From CALRWV02 sp943371965 (GTDB taxonomy: Bacteria; Bacteroidota; JABWAT01): a stretch of DNA of 64,000 nt. Both the position numbers and the translations under genes were made by a program. Shown piece after piece: positions 34,847 to 42,657 of this stretch. The stretch spans positions 716,991 through 780,990 of the forward strand of contig CALRWV020000001.1 in assembly GCA_943371965.1 (NCBI GenBank), written 5' to 3'. The stretch's first letter is position 1, and each line of letters starts with the position of its first letter. The notes beneath the pieces were generated by a model, which worked only from the letters and a program-made list of their open reading frames with translations, had not been told where the DNA came from and did not search any database.

Positions 34847-35290
34847 ATGTCCCATTCCTATTATAAAATATGGCTTCATGTCGTTTTTTCGACAAAAAAC
34901 AGAAATGCTTTCATTCATCCAAAGATTGAAAGGCAGGTTTTTGATTATCTGTCAGCCGAATTAAATGAATTGGGATGCGTAACAAGAATCGTTAATGGAA
35001 TGCCAGACCATGTTCATCTGCTCTTTCTCCAGAATCCAAATAAAACTGTTCCGGAAATTGTAAAGCAAATCAAAGGATCAAGTTCACATTGGATTAATCT
35101 GGAAAATCTCACCGAAGATAAATTCTCATGGCAAACTGGATTCAGTGTTTTTTCAGTCAGCGAATCACAGCTCGAAAAGGTTTTCAATTATATCCATAAT
35201 CAGAAAGCACATCATGGAAAGAAATCTGCAGAGAAAGAACTGGAATCGCTTTTGAAATTGCACAACATAGCCCACGGTTTCAAATCATAG
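34847..35290 (+). CDS. Y1 (IS200/RAYT-like) transposase
   Basis: 147 residues, the normal size of an IS200/IS605 TnpA. GMPDHVHLLFLQNP contains the HUH motif (His55, His57), IVKQIKGSSSHWIN follows, and the catalytic tyrosine is in KVFNYIHNQKAHHGK (Tyr115). It nicks single-stranded DNA at hairpins. No accessory TnpB or IscB gene is next to it. Odd: the last ten residues (LHNIAHGFKS) are translated from the flanking repeat half-unit, and the stop TAG is the first half of CATAG in the next repeat unit, so gene end and repeat are fused. Confidence 0.9.
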   Translation: MSHSYYKIWLHVVFSTKNRNAFIHPKIERQVFDYLSAELNELGCVTRIVNGMPDHVHLLFLQNPNKTVPEIVKQIKGSSSHWINLENLTEDKFSWQTGFSVFSVSESQLEKVFNYIHNQKAHHGKKSAEKELESLLKLHNIAHGFKS

Positions 35291-35316
35291 CCCACGGTTT
35301 CAACCGTGGGCTATGA
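35265..35316. repeat. REP half-unit plus full palindrome, right of the transposase
   Basis: CATAGCCCACGGTTTCAAAT (35266-35285) is followed 20 bases on by a second CATAGCCCACGGTTTCAACC with GTGGGCTATG completing a palindrome (35285-35316). The same half-plus-full layout, with the same 20-base step, is at 36397-36455. Confidence 0.85.
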
Positions 35317-35317
35317 A

Positions 35318-35347
35318 TTGGATTTATTTTTTTTCAAAGTATCTTTG
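35318..35347 (+). promoter_or_regulatory. candidate TTG-N19-TATCTTTG promoter for the MORN gene
   Basis: TATCTTTG at 35340-35347 fits the Bacteroidota -7 consensus TAnnTTTG, with a TTG-containing -33-like element at 35318-35320. Transcription would begin about 30 bases before the ATG at 35382. The upstream element overlaps the edge of the repeat, so the repeat may supply part of the promoter. Confidence 0.45.
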
Positions 35348-35381
35348 GAAAGTTAATTCAATCAATTGTGAGATCCTGAAT

Positions 35382-36388
35382 ATGAAAATGTACTCTTTCC
35401 TTCTAATTGCTTTACTCGCATCACTAACTGGCTGTATTAACCCATTTGCATGTGATGATTTTTTTATTGAACGGAAATATGCAGAAACGCAAAGGACAAT
35501 TGAATCAATAAGTAAGTCGCACAAATCAGGGGAATTGGTTTATTCATTGAAGGACAGTATCCGCCTGATCAATAAATATGATTTCAATGAAGTGAATGTG
35601 ATATATAAAGGTCAAACAGTTGATAAGACTGCAGATGGTTTCGGGAAAGCAGTTTGGATTTTCCGGAAAGATACACTCGAAATCTTTGAAGGTGAATTTA
35701 AGGATGGAATTTACCATGGAAAAGGTGTGCAGACTTATACCCGTGGTGAAATAAATGAAGGAAATTGGATAAATGGAAAAATGACAGGTGTATATATTTC
35801 CAGATACATAACAGGTTCACTTGTTAAGGGAGTTTATGACGGAACTGAAAATAACAAAGCAGAAATCATTCATATTAACGGTGATATTTATTCCGGATTG
35901 GTTAATGATAATAATCCGAACGGCAAAGGTATTTATACTTGGAAAACAGGAGAGCGATTTGAAGGGTTGTATAAATTTGGCTGTAAATCGGAAGGAACTT
36001 ATTATTATACGGATGGAAGAAAATTGGAAATCAAAAAAGATCAAGATATTGAGGACTTTTCAAAATCCAAAAACCTGAAATCTGAATTTGAATTTCGGGG
36101 GACCCTAATTCTAGCTGATGTTGATATACATTTATTGGCAGGAAAAATTGAATATCCTGCGATGCAAAAAAGATGGGTTTTGAAGATAAAGTGATGGTAA
36201 GATGTGCAATTGATATTGATGGCAGCATCGTCAGAACTGAGTTTCTCTCTCCCCAATTTATCCCCCAATCAATAAAAAACTCTGTTCTGAATGCACTTTA
36301 CGCAGTTAAATTTACTCCCTTGAAAATAAATGGTAAACCCGTAAAAGAAATTGTTATTGCACCTATTCATTTAAAGTTAAGATACTGA
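35382..36388 (+). pseudogene. frameshifted MORN-repeat / TonB C-terminal lipoprotein
   Basis: Frame one runs 35382-36194 and frame two 36173-36388. The start at 35382 gives a lipoprotein signal (MKMYSFLLIALLASLTGC, Cys at the lipobox). Residues about 90-235 hold MORN-type repeats (FEGEFKDGIYHGKGVQTY, YSGLVNDNNPNGKGIYTW, FEGLYKFGCKSEGTYYY). Frame one then begins a TonB C-terminal-like domain (IEYPAMQK) but leaves it; frame two continues it as MGFEDKVMVRCAIDIDGSI and NALYAVKFTPLKINGKPVKE. The junction is a run of six A at 36166-36171; one more A gives a continuous YPAMQKKMGFEDKV. It could be a real mutation, a sequencing error, or slippage. Confidence 0.75.
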
Positions 36389-36396
36389 CTCTTTTT

Positions 36397-36455
36397 CTCA
36401 TAGCCCACGGTTTCATCTCATAGCCCACGGTTTAAACCGTGGGCTATGAGATGAA
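36397..36455. repeat. REP half-unit plus perfect 44-base palindrome
   Basis: CATAGCCCACGGTTTCATCT (36399-36418) leads into TTCATCTCATAGCCCACGGT plus TT and its exact complement (36412-36455). It lies between the MORN gene and enolase and may end transcription of the former. Confidence 0.9.
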
Positions 36456-36559
36456 GAATCCTTCCTCCCGTAAAACCTTCATCATTTTATAATATGGTTT
36501 CTGCTTGTATTTGAGTTCAGATTTCCCGAATTTCGCTCGTCTTTATTAAGGAGTTAAGT

Positions 36560-37867
36560 ATGAACGCAACCTATACCGCATTAATTGATGAGATTATTGC
36601 AAGAGAAGTGTTGGATTCCCGTGGAAATCCGACTGTAGAAGTCGAAGTGGTAACTGAAAACGATATCGTTGGCAGGGCAATTGTCCCCAGCGGTGCATCA
36701 ACGGGTGAATATGAAGCCGTTGAGTTGCGGGATGGAAATCCTATGCGTTACATGGGCAAGGGAGTTCTGAAAGCTGTTGAAAACATTGAAGATTTTCTAG
36801 CTGAAGAACTGGTTGGTGCGAATGTGTTTGATCAGAACGCAATCGACAGAATGATGATTGAAATTGATGGAACCGAAAACAAATCCAAAATCGGTGCCAA
36901 TGCTATTTTGGCTGTTTCAATGGCGGTTGCAAGAGCTGCTGCAAATGAAAATGGCGAACCTTTATACCGCTATTTGGGCGGATTCAATGCAAACACGCTT
37001 CCTGTTCCGATGATGAACATTTTAAACGGTGGCGCACATGCCGATAACAATGTTGATTTTCAGGAATTCATGGTAATGCCGGTTGGAGCTCCAACTTTTG
37101 CTGAAGCCTTGAGAATGGGCGTGGAAACTTTCCACACACTTAAATCGATCCTGAAGAAAAAGGGCTATTCAACTTCCGTTGGTGATGAAGGCGGTTTTGC
37201 ACCGAACCTGAAATCAAACGATGAAGCTATCGAAGTTATTCTTGAAGCTATCGAAAAAGCTGGTTTCAAAGCTGGTCAGGATATCTTTATTGCCCTTGAT
37301 CCTGCTGCAAGTGAATTTTACAAAGATGGTAAATACCATTTCAAAAAATCAGACAAACGTGCTCTGACTTCAGATCAGATGGTTGCTTATTGGGCTGACT
37401 GGATTTCAAAATATCCGATCATTTCCCTTGAAGATGGAATGTCTGAAAATGATTGGGATGGTTGGAAAGCATTGACCGATTCAGTTGGAAAAACGACTCA
37501 ATTGGTTGGTGATGATTTGTTTGTTACCAATTCAGAACGTTTGGGTACCGGTATTGAAAAAGGTGTTGGTAATTCCATTCTGATTAAGGTAAATCAAATC
37601 GGAACTTTGACTGAAACTTTCGAAGCTATCCAAATGGCTCACCGTGCAAGATATACTTCGGTTATTTCACACAGAAGCGGTGAATCAGAAGATACCATAA
37701 TTGCTGATATTGCAGTTGCTGTCAATGCAGGTCAAATCAAAACAGGTTCAGCCTGCCGTACCGACCGGATTGCCAAATACAACCAACTTCTGAGAATTGA
37801 ACAGGAATTGGGTGATCACAGCAGATTCCTCGGAATGGAAGCTTTCTACAACATTACCAGAAAGTAA
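36560..37867 (+). CDS. eno: enolase
   Basis: 435 residues, full length. ALIDEIIAREVLDSRGNPTV, VPSGASTGEYEAVELRDG, MMNILNGGAHADNNVDFQEF, VGDEGGFAPNL, ISLEDGMSENDWDGW, VGDDLFVTN, the signature ILIKVNQIGTLTE and SHRSGESEDTIIADIAV are all present with catalytic Glu, Lys and the three Mg-binding acids. It converts 2-phosphoglycerate to phosphoenolpyruvate in glycolysis. AAGGAGTTAAGT before ATG 36560 is a good ribosome site. Pairing with the FtsB/DivIC gene after it is seen in many bacteria. Confidence 0.97.
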   Translation: MNATYTALIDEIIAREVLDSRGNPTVEVEVVTENDIVGRAIVPSGASTGEYEAVELRDGNPMRYMGKGVLKAVENIEDFLAEELVGANVFDQNAIDRMMIEIDGTENKSKIGANAILAVSMAVARAAANENGEPLYRYLGGFNANTLPVPMMNILNGGAHADNNVDFQEFMVMPVGAPTFAEALRMGVETFHTLKSILKKKGYSTSVGDEGGFAPNLKSNDEAIEVILEAIEKAGFKAGQDIFIALDPAASEFYKDGKYHFKKSDKRALTSDQMVAYWADWISKYPIISLEDGMSENDWDGWKALTDSVGKTTQLVGDDLFVTNSERLGTGIEKGVGNSILIKVNQIGTLTETFEAIQMAHRARYTSVISHRSGESEDTIIADIAVAVNAGQIKTGSACRTDRIAKYNQLLRIEQELGDHSRFLGMEAFYNITRK

Positions 37868-37889
37868 ATTTCAATAATCGAATTATTTG

Positions 37890-37909
37890 CCCTGACCTTT
37901 AGGTCGGGG
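37890..37909. repeat. hairpin CCCTGACCT-TT-AGGTCGGGG
   Basis: Nine-base arms with one mismatch around TT, 23 bases after the enolase stop. Likely terminator-like; shares the CT-NN-AG centre of the other hairpins in this spacer. Confidence 0.7.
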
Positions 37910-37928
37910 AACTTAAATTGATCTGATT

Positions 37929-37964
37929 ATGGCTTTAGCCGAACTTATTTTTGGCTGAAGCCAA
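37929..37964. repeat. paired hairpins GGCTTTAGCC / GGCTGAAGCC
   Basis: ATGGCTTTAGCC and GGCTGAAGCCAA are near complements across a 12-base gap, and each half is itself a small GGCT-NN-AGCC palindrome. Confidence 0.65.
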
Positions 37965-37985
37965 TCAATCATCTAAACAAATAAT

Positions 37986-38005
37986 CCACGATCTGAAGAT
38001 CGTGG
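37986..38005. repeat. hairpin CCACGATCT-GA-AGATCGTGG
   Basis: Perfect nine-base arms around GA. Third hairpin in the 260-base enolase-ftsB spacer, with unrelated arm sequence but the same CT-NN-AG centre. Confidence 0.8.
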
Positions 38006-38032
38006 CAATTGTTCTGAAACAGTCGAATAATT

Positions 38033-38058
38033 GTCAGGCTGAGGTACTCGAAGCCCAA
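38033..38058. repeat. short dispersed-type repeat (GTCAGGCTGA...CGAAGCC)
   Basis: GTCAGGCTGAGGTACTCGAA then GCCCAA resembles the word at 12976-13006 and forms a weak GGCT...AGCC stem. Confidence 0.4.
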
Positions 38059-38128
38059 CAATATTTGAGATGCTTCTACTCCGTTCAACAAGACAACCGT
38101 TTTTCAGACAAATTAAAATGCAAACAAC

Positions 38129-38455
38129 ATGGATAAATTTCTCGACATACTGAAGCCAATTGCCCGTTTCCTGAAAAAGCGGAATCGGTTGGTATTATTT
38201 GTTCTGATTCTTTTTATCGGATTCTTTAATGTTATTTTCGGAAACTACGGCATCATTCAGCGGTTCAAAATGAAATATGAAAACCGTGAAATGAAAACTG
38301 CTATTGCCAATGAAGTAAAGTCTCAAAAAGAACTCAAAGCTAGAATTATCCTCCTCAAAAACGATAAACTCACCATTGAAAAAATTGCCAAAGAACGTTA
38401 CGGCATGGTTAAACCCGGCGAATCTCTCTATAAAATCCAAATTGTAGAAGAGTAA
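38129..38455 (+). CDS. septum formation initiator, FtsB/DivIC family
   Basis: 108 residues. One membrane helix (VLFVLILFIGFFNVIFG), then a periplasmic coiled coil rich in Lys/Glu (MKYENREMKTAIANEVKSQK, LKARIILLKNDKLTIEKIAK) and the family ending IAKERYGMVKPGESLYKI. FtsB/DivIC forms a complex with FtsL and FtsQ and activates septal wall synthesis at division. It follows enolase, with three hairpins between, as often seen in other phyla. Confidence 0.85.
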   Translation: MDKFLDILKPIARFLKKRNRLVLFVLILFIGFFNVIFGNYGIIQRFKMKYENREMKTAIANEVKSQKELKARIILLKNDKLTIEKIAKERYGMVKPGESLYKIQIVEE

Positions 38456-38512
38456 CTGCTCCGATCTCTGATAAAATAAAATCCTGATTTATCAACTTAC
38501 CTGAAATTCTCC

Positions 38513-38520
38513 TATATTTG
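38513..38520 (+). promoter_or_regulatory. candidate TATATTTG -7 element
   Basis: TATATTTG matches the TAnnTTTG consensus, 41 bases before the GTG of the DUF2752 gene. No clear TTTG -33 element at the right distance, so only moderate support. Confidence 0.35.
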
Positions 38521-38561
38521 GTGAACAAATTCCGTTATCCGGATCAAACAATGGAAAAGCT

Positions 38562-38915
38562 GTGACTGCTGACCGCTTCCGAATCCTGAATTATCTTAAA
38601 AAATCAGTTGCTTTTTTTGATTTCGAAGCTGCAATCTGGCTGACAGCACTCGTTTATCTGGCTCTAACAAATCCGTTCAGTGTTGATCATTTCAGCCTTT
38701 GTCCGATAAAAAATATGGGATTCTCATTCTGTCCTGGTTGCGGACTTGGGCATTCGGTGAGTTTTCTGCTTCATGGTAATATTTCAGAATCATTTCAATC
38801 GCACTGGTTGGGAATACCTGCAACTCTAATTCTGATTCACCGTATTTTCACTCTGACCAAACAGAAAATATCTGCGTCACTTTCAACTCAATCAAAGGAA
38901 AACAACAATGGCTAA
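38562..38915 (+). CDS. DUF2752 membrane protein
   Basis: 117 residues starting with GTG at 38562; no ATG fits upstream in frame. The DUF2752 signature is clear: LCPIKNMGFSFCPGCGLGHS, with the C-P-G-C-G-L motif, between membrane helices, followed by HWLGIPATLILIHRIFTLT. Function unknown; such proteins are often beside TM2 proteins, as here. The stop overlaps the start of the TM2 gene by eight bases (ATGGCTAA), indicating coupling. Confidence 0.9.
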   Translation: MTADRFRILNYLKKSVAFFDFEAAIWLTALVYLALTNPFSVDHFSLCPIKNMGFSFCPGCGLGHSVSFLLHGNISESFQSHWLGIPATLILIHRIFTLTKQKISASLSTQSKENNNG

Positions 38916-39261
38916 TGTATTTCAAATACTGCCTGAACTTCAGGGACAGGAAATGATTTTTGTTCAGAATCTGGTTAAAGACATGACAGACAACAAAGCC
39001 CAAATGTTTGCAAATGCCTACCGCGGAAGACGGAAAGATCCGCAGACCATTTTGCTCTGTACGGTTCTTGGTTTCGTGGTTGTTGCCGGTGTTCAGCGGT
39101 TCCTGTTGGGTCAGATTGGGATGGGTTTGCTGTATCTTTTTACTGGCGGTTTGTGCATTATCGGAACCATTGTTGATCTGGTAAATTATGAAAAAATGGC
39201 ATTTGAATTCAATCAGAAAATTGCACTTGAAGTTGAAATGATGATACGTGGCATCGAATGA
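38908..39261 (+). CDS. TM2-domain protein
   Basis: 117 residues. A polar N-terminal half (helical, Gln-rich) precedes a TM2 domain: LCTVLGFVVVAGVQRFLLGQ, IGMGLLYLFTGGLCIIGTIV, DLVNYE, two membrane helices with the G-x-x-R-F-[YL]-[LT]-G-Q motif. Often found with DUF2752; role unknown. Overlaps the DUF2752 gene. Confidence 0.85.
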   Translation: MANVFQILPELQGQEMIFVQNLVKDMTDNKAQMFANAYRGRRKDPQTILLCTVLGFVVVAGVQRFLLGQIGMGLLYLFTGGLCIIGTIVDLVNYEKMAFEFNQKIALEVEMMIRGIE

Positions 39262-39301
39262 TCTGACCGGTTTTGTAAGTCTTGAATTCCAACAATTCAA
39301 T

Positions 39302-40285
39302 TCAGTTTTTCAGATATGGATTTTTTCCAGTGAGAATCAGAATCAATGCTTCTTTGATAGCTGAAAATGTCTTTTCGTTTTTCCTGTTGAGTATCAGATT
39401 TCCCACTAATGACCACAAAAAAAACAGGCGGTTTATTAAATTGAACCGTCTGTTCTTTGTCATAAAATAATGCAACGCCAAAATCCTTCTGTACTGTGAG
39501 GAATCCGTGGAAAGTCGGTTATCTGTGCTTTGATGATGAAGTGCTTTGGCATCAAAAACTACTGAAATTGACCCCGATTGCGGGAAATTGACCGCAACTC
39601 CATAATTATCTCCAATTCCATGAGCATCCAGTTTTTCATCGTAGAGTGAATTTTCAAGCCATGTTTTTCTGACAATACTTGCGCCCAATCCGTAAATAGT
39701 AGTCCGGAAAAATGGTTTCGAAAAATCAGTCAGCAACGGCCAACCTGCAAATGAAATATCGTTTTGTTTCCACCTGTAAAACTTCCCGATCAGGTTGAAT
39801 ATGGGACGCTGCAGAAAATTGGTTTTTAGATGGCTGAAATTACCCCAAACAGATAACTGAAAGATAAAGGTGAACAGCAAATGCGAAAAAGATGAAACAG
39901 GATATTGGTACGTCCATTCTCCATTTTCTTTTTGAAGAATAAGTCCGGAAACGGCACTGGAATTTGTTTGCACTATATGATTCATAAGCAGAGAAACATA
40001 ATCCGGTTGAAATTCAATATCATCATCGCAAAGAAAGATAAATGGAGATTCTGCTTTTCTGATTCCAATATTCCGCTGAATGCAAACTGATGGTGAAGAA
40101 GTAAGATAAATGATGTTCAGTGCAGGGAATTGCTTTCCCAGTTCATTGTCGGGAATAATCTGGTCACTGGAATCAACAACAATGACTTCAGCCAATGGAT
40201 ATTCTTGTTTTGATAAATAACCCAACAATCTGAACAGACTTTCTTTCCGGTTCCGGGTCGGAATTACCACACTGACTTCATTCAT
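39302..40285 (-). CDS. glycosyltransferase family 2
   Basis: 327 residues. N-terminal GT-A domain: NEVSVVIPTRNRKESLFRLL, VIVVDSSDQ, SVCIQRNIGIRKAESPFIFL and CDDDIEFQPDY with the D-D-D metal site. A middle DEKLDAHGIGDNYGVAVNF supplies the probable catalytic acidic residues. The C-terminus is amphipathic and may dock at the membrane. Last of three glycosyltransferase genes joined by four-base overlaps; it likely adds a sugar in surface glycan or LPS assembly. Donor unknown. Confidence 0.85.
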   Translation of the reverse strand: MNEVSVVIPTRNRKESLFRLLGYLSKQEYPLAEVIVVDSSDQIIPDNELGKQFPALNIIYLTSSPSVCIQRNIGIRKAESPFIFLCDDDIEFQPDYVSLLMNHIVQTNSSAVSGLILQKENGEWTYQYPVSSFSHLLFTFIFQLSVWGNFSHLKTNFLQRPIFNLIGKFYRWKQNDISFAGWPLLTDFSKPFFRTTIYGLGASIVRKTWLENSLYDEKLDAHGIGDNYGVAVNFPQSGSISVVFDAKALHHQSTDNRLSTDSSQYRRILALHYFMTKNRRFNLINRLFFLWSLVGNLILNRKNEKTFSAIKEALILILTGKNPYLKN

Positions 40286-41385
40286 AGATTGTCATATATT
40301 TTTTTGAACCCGTTAAATGTATCATGATGTGAATGAGTTTGTGACCATTCGTAGGCATTCTCAACTTTTTCTGAACGTATTATTCTGTTTCTGAATGTAT
40401 CAATAATTTTCCCTGAAAGTGTTAGATAATCTCCTACAGAAGCTGAAACTGCAAATTCCCGCAAATCATAAATCAATCCTACCTCGGTTCCGCAAATAAG
40501 AATTTTGCTTTCTGCTGCTTCAGCCAAAACAACACCCTGAGCTTCATAAAATGAAGTGTGAATCATGGCATGAGCCCATTCAAAATGATGAGTTAATTCA
40601 GTATGTTTGATAACACCTGTAAATTCAACGTTTGCTGTCAAATCAAGTTCATTTGCCAGAATTTGAATTTTACCTTCCATAAAATCAGCACCGATGATTC
40701 TGAGTTTGCAATCCAATTCTTTTCTGATCAATGCAAAGGTTCTCAGCAGCGTTTCCTGATCTTTTACTTCCGTCAAGTTGGCAACATGAATAAACCGGAT
40801 TGTACCTGAATAAACTTTCACCGCAGGTCTGAAAATGGTATTGTCTGCTCCGTATGAAATTATCTGAACCTGTCTGTTAACCCCGTAATCTTTAAGTTTA
40901 TCTGCTTGAAAGCGGGTTAAAACTGTTACGGCATCAGCATGACTCAGGGTTGAAAAAAGAATCCTCCTTTTAAATGAATTCAGCATTAATCCATATCCGA
41001 TTTTCTTTACTGCTGCTGTTTCTGACCCCTGAAGGCTAACAAGTGAAGGAATGTTAACTGCTTTGGAGAAACAAACAGCGAGTGTTCCTGAAGGAAATCC
41101 CCAAAATCCATGAACCAAATGAAAAGGTCTTTTTAAATGATCAGAGAAGATGGTCATGAACAGTTTGAAAAACAAAAATCCCTTGGGATAATAACTCTTG
41201 TTGGGAAAAGATTTTACTGTGAATGATTCGTTGGAATAGCTGTTTTTGATTTCTGTCAGAGAGTAAACGGTAATCTCAAATTCATCAGATAAATTTCGGA
41301 TCAGAGTCATCAAAGAGGGAATTCCCTGATTAAAAAAACCGCCGCCAACACCTCCATTCACAATAATGGCAACCCTTTTCTTCAT
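40282..41385 (-). CDS. glycosyltransferase family 4
   Basis: 367 residues, GT-B fold. KKRVAIIVNGGVGGGFFNQG at the N-terminus, FIHVANLTEVKDQETLLRTF beginning the donor domain, LTANVEFTGVIKHTELTHHF, and HTSFYEAQGVVLAEAAESK giving the E-x7-E nucleotide-sugar motif. Retaining transferase for a surface glycan. The stop/start overlap by 4 bases (ATGA) with its neighbours on both sides shows coupled translation of the GT9-GT4-GT2 operon. Confidence 0.9.
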   Translation of the reverse strand: MKKRVAIIVNGGVGGGFFNQGIPSLMTLIRNLSDEFEITVYSLTEIKNSYSNESFTVKSFPNKSYYPKGFLFFKLFMTIFSDHLKRPFHLVHGFWGFPSGTLAVCFSKAVNIPSLVSLQGSETAAVKKIGYGLMLNSFKRRILFSTLSHADAVTVLTRFQADKLKDYGVNRQVQIISYGADNTIFRPAVKVYSGTIRFIHVANLTEVKDQETLLRTFALIRKELDCKLRIIGADFMEGKIQILANELDLTANVEFTGVIKHTELTHHFEWAHAMIHTSFYEAQGVVLAEAAESKILICGTEVGLIYDLREFAVSASVGDYLTLSGKIIDTFRNRIIRSEKVENAYEWSQTHSHHDTFNGFKKIYDNL

Positions 41386-42449
41386 TCTGTAACCCCGTTC
41401 AGAAGTTGCTGTGCCTGTTCAAAAACGAATTCTGGAGAAAATCTTGTCAGACAATGAACGTCTCCAAATCTGCATGTTGCTTCCATGCATTCACCGCACT
41501 CCAGATCGGAAGAATTCAAACACAAAGAATGATTTCCCAACGGACGAGACCAGTCACTTCTGGAAGATCCGAAAAGAGCCAATGTTGGTTTTCCTGATAT
41601 CCATGACATGTGCATCAGACCGGAATCTTCTGATAAGACGAAAAATGCTTTTTGAATAATCTGAAACGCTTCTGAAGGAGATGTTTTATCAACCAGATTA
41701 ATGACAGCATCTCCCAATTTGGTTTTTAAAATTTCAGCTTTCTCCAAAGTTCGGTTAACTCCCAAAACCAGAAATTGTGAATCAGGGAATTTTGTTAGCC
41801 ATAAACGGGCAAACAAAATATAATTTTCCAGTGGCCAATTTCTTGTTTCAAAAAAACCGGCTGGGTTTAAAATGATCAGTTTGTTTGTTGGATTCCATCC
41901 ATTCCCAATGAGCAGTTTTTCATTTTCCGGTTGGTGAATGAAATCAAATTTAAATTCAGGTGTGATGGTTTGGGTGAGTATTTTCTGAATGGTGTTGAGA
42001 GTTCTTACTCCGGCAGGAAATGGAGAATAACGGTCAAAGGAGCAAAATGATTTTGGAAAAATGAAAAATCGGATAAGGTGTGAAATTTCATTGTTCTGCA
42101 AATCGAAAACAATATCATATCTTTTGAAAATCAGCCTGCTGGAAAGCAGTGAAGCAAAGACAAGCTGTTTCTTGAAACTCCGCATTCCCTGCAAATAAAA
42201 AACTTCGGAAAATAAAATAAATGAGTTGGGAAGTGTGAAGTTTTCCTTTTTAGTCAGGAAATCAATTTCACAGTCAGGATATGCTTTTTTGAATCCCTGA
42301 ATGTAGGGAAAAGTTATCACCACATCACCCATTGCCTCCAACCTGATAAACAGAACTTTTTCGGGAGATTTTTTACCATCCCAAAACTTGAATGCGTTCT
42401 TTTCAATTGGATAGGATTTGCTGTTGTTTCCGGCAGAATAAGTAATCAC
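41382..42449 (-). CDS. glycosyltransferase family 9 (heptosyltransferase-like)
   Basis: 355 residues. VLFIRLEAMGDVVITFPYIQ (R-x-x-A-M-G-D-V, the GT9 start), IILNPAGFFETRNWPLENYI, SQFLVLGVNRTLEKAEIL, and VLSEDSGLMHMSWISGKPTL, then ALFGSSRSDWSRP: the D-S-G-x-M-H and G-x-T/S-x-P-x-R/W patterns of ADP-heptose:LPS transferases. C-terminal CGECMEATCRFGDVHCL is a Cys-rich loop typical of the family. It acts at the cytosolic face on LPS core. First gene of the minus-strand glycan operon, divergent from fabH. Confidence 0.9.
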   Translation of the reverse strand: MITYSAGNNSKSYPIEKNAFKFWDGKKSPEKVLFIRLEAMGDVVITFPYIQGFKKAYPDCEIDFLTKKENFTLPNSFILFSEVFYLQGMRSFKKQLVFASLLSSRLIFKRYDIVFDLQNNEISHLIRFFIFPKSFCSFDRYSPFPAGVRTLNTIQKILTQTITPEFKFDFIHQPENEKLLIGNGWNPTNKLIILNPAGFFETRNWPLENYILFARLWLTKFPDSQFLVLGVNRTLEKAEILKTKLGDAVINLVDKTSPSEAFQIIQKAFFVLSEDSGLMHMSWISGKPTLALFGSSRSDWSRPLGNHSLCLNSSDLECGECMEATCRFGDVHCLTRFSPEFVFEQAQQLLNGVTE

Positions 42450-42657
42450 AAAATTAAAGATGGATTAGTTTGATTATTTGAAAATGGGTGTGTTTTAAAA
42501 CTGTCCAAAATTACATAATTGGGAAAAGAATTCATAGATGAAGCCAAATTCCGGGTAAGTGAAGTATTTTTCAGCCCTTGTATTTGTCAGTAAAAAAAAC
42601 AATTTTGAAACAATTGAAATCGCAATCAAACGGATGTGACATTACGGGAGGATTTTT

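Larger units (their letters stand above)
34739..35316 (+). mobile_element. Y1 transposase unit flanked by REP palindromes (RAYT/IS200-like)
   Basis: One transposase gene with a perfect 44-base palindrome on its left (34739-34782) and a half-unit plus palindrome on its right (35265-35316). Single-strand Y1 transposases of this kind recognise hairpins at the element ends. Either an IS200-type insertion or, given the many solo copies of the palindrome nearby, a REP-associated transposase (RAYT). Exact ends cannot be fixed by eye because no target duplication is made by this family. Confidence 0.75.

Noticed and set aside
36166..36180. Programmed -1 frameshift in the MORN-TonB gene
   Set aside because: The A-run could slip, but the zero-frame codons (CAA AAA AGA) are not the classic A-AAA-AAG phase and no strong downstream stem was seen; treated as a frameshift mutation or sequencing error.
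32050..36455. CRISPR array
   Set aside because: Palindromes are repeated but not at regular 60-70 base spacing, the intervening stretches are genes or linkers, and no cas genes are present.
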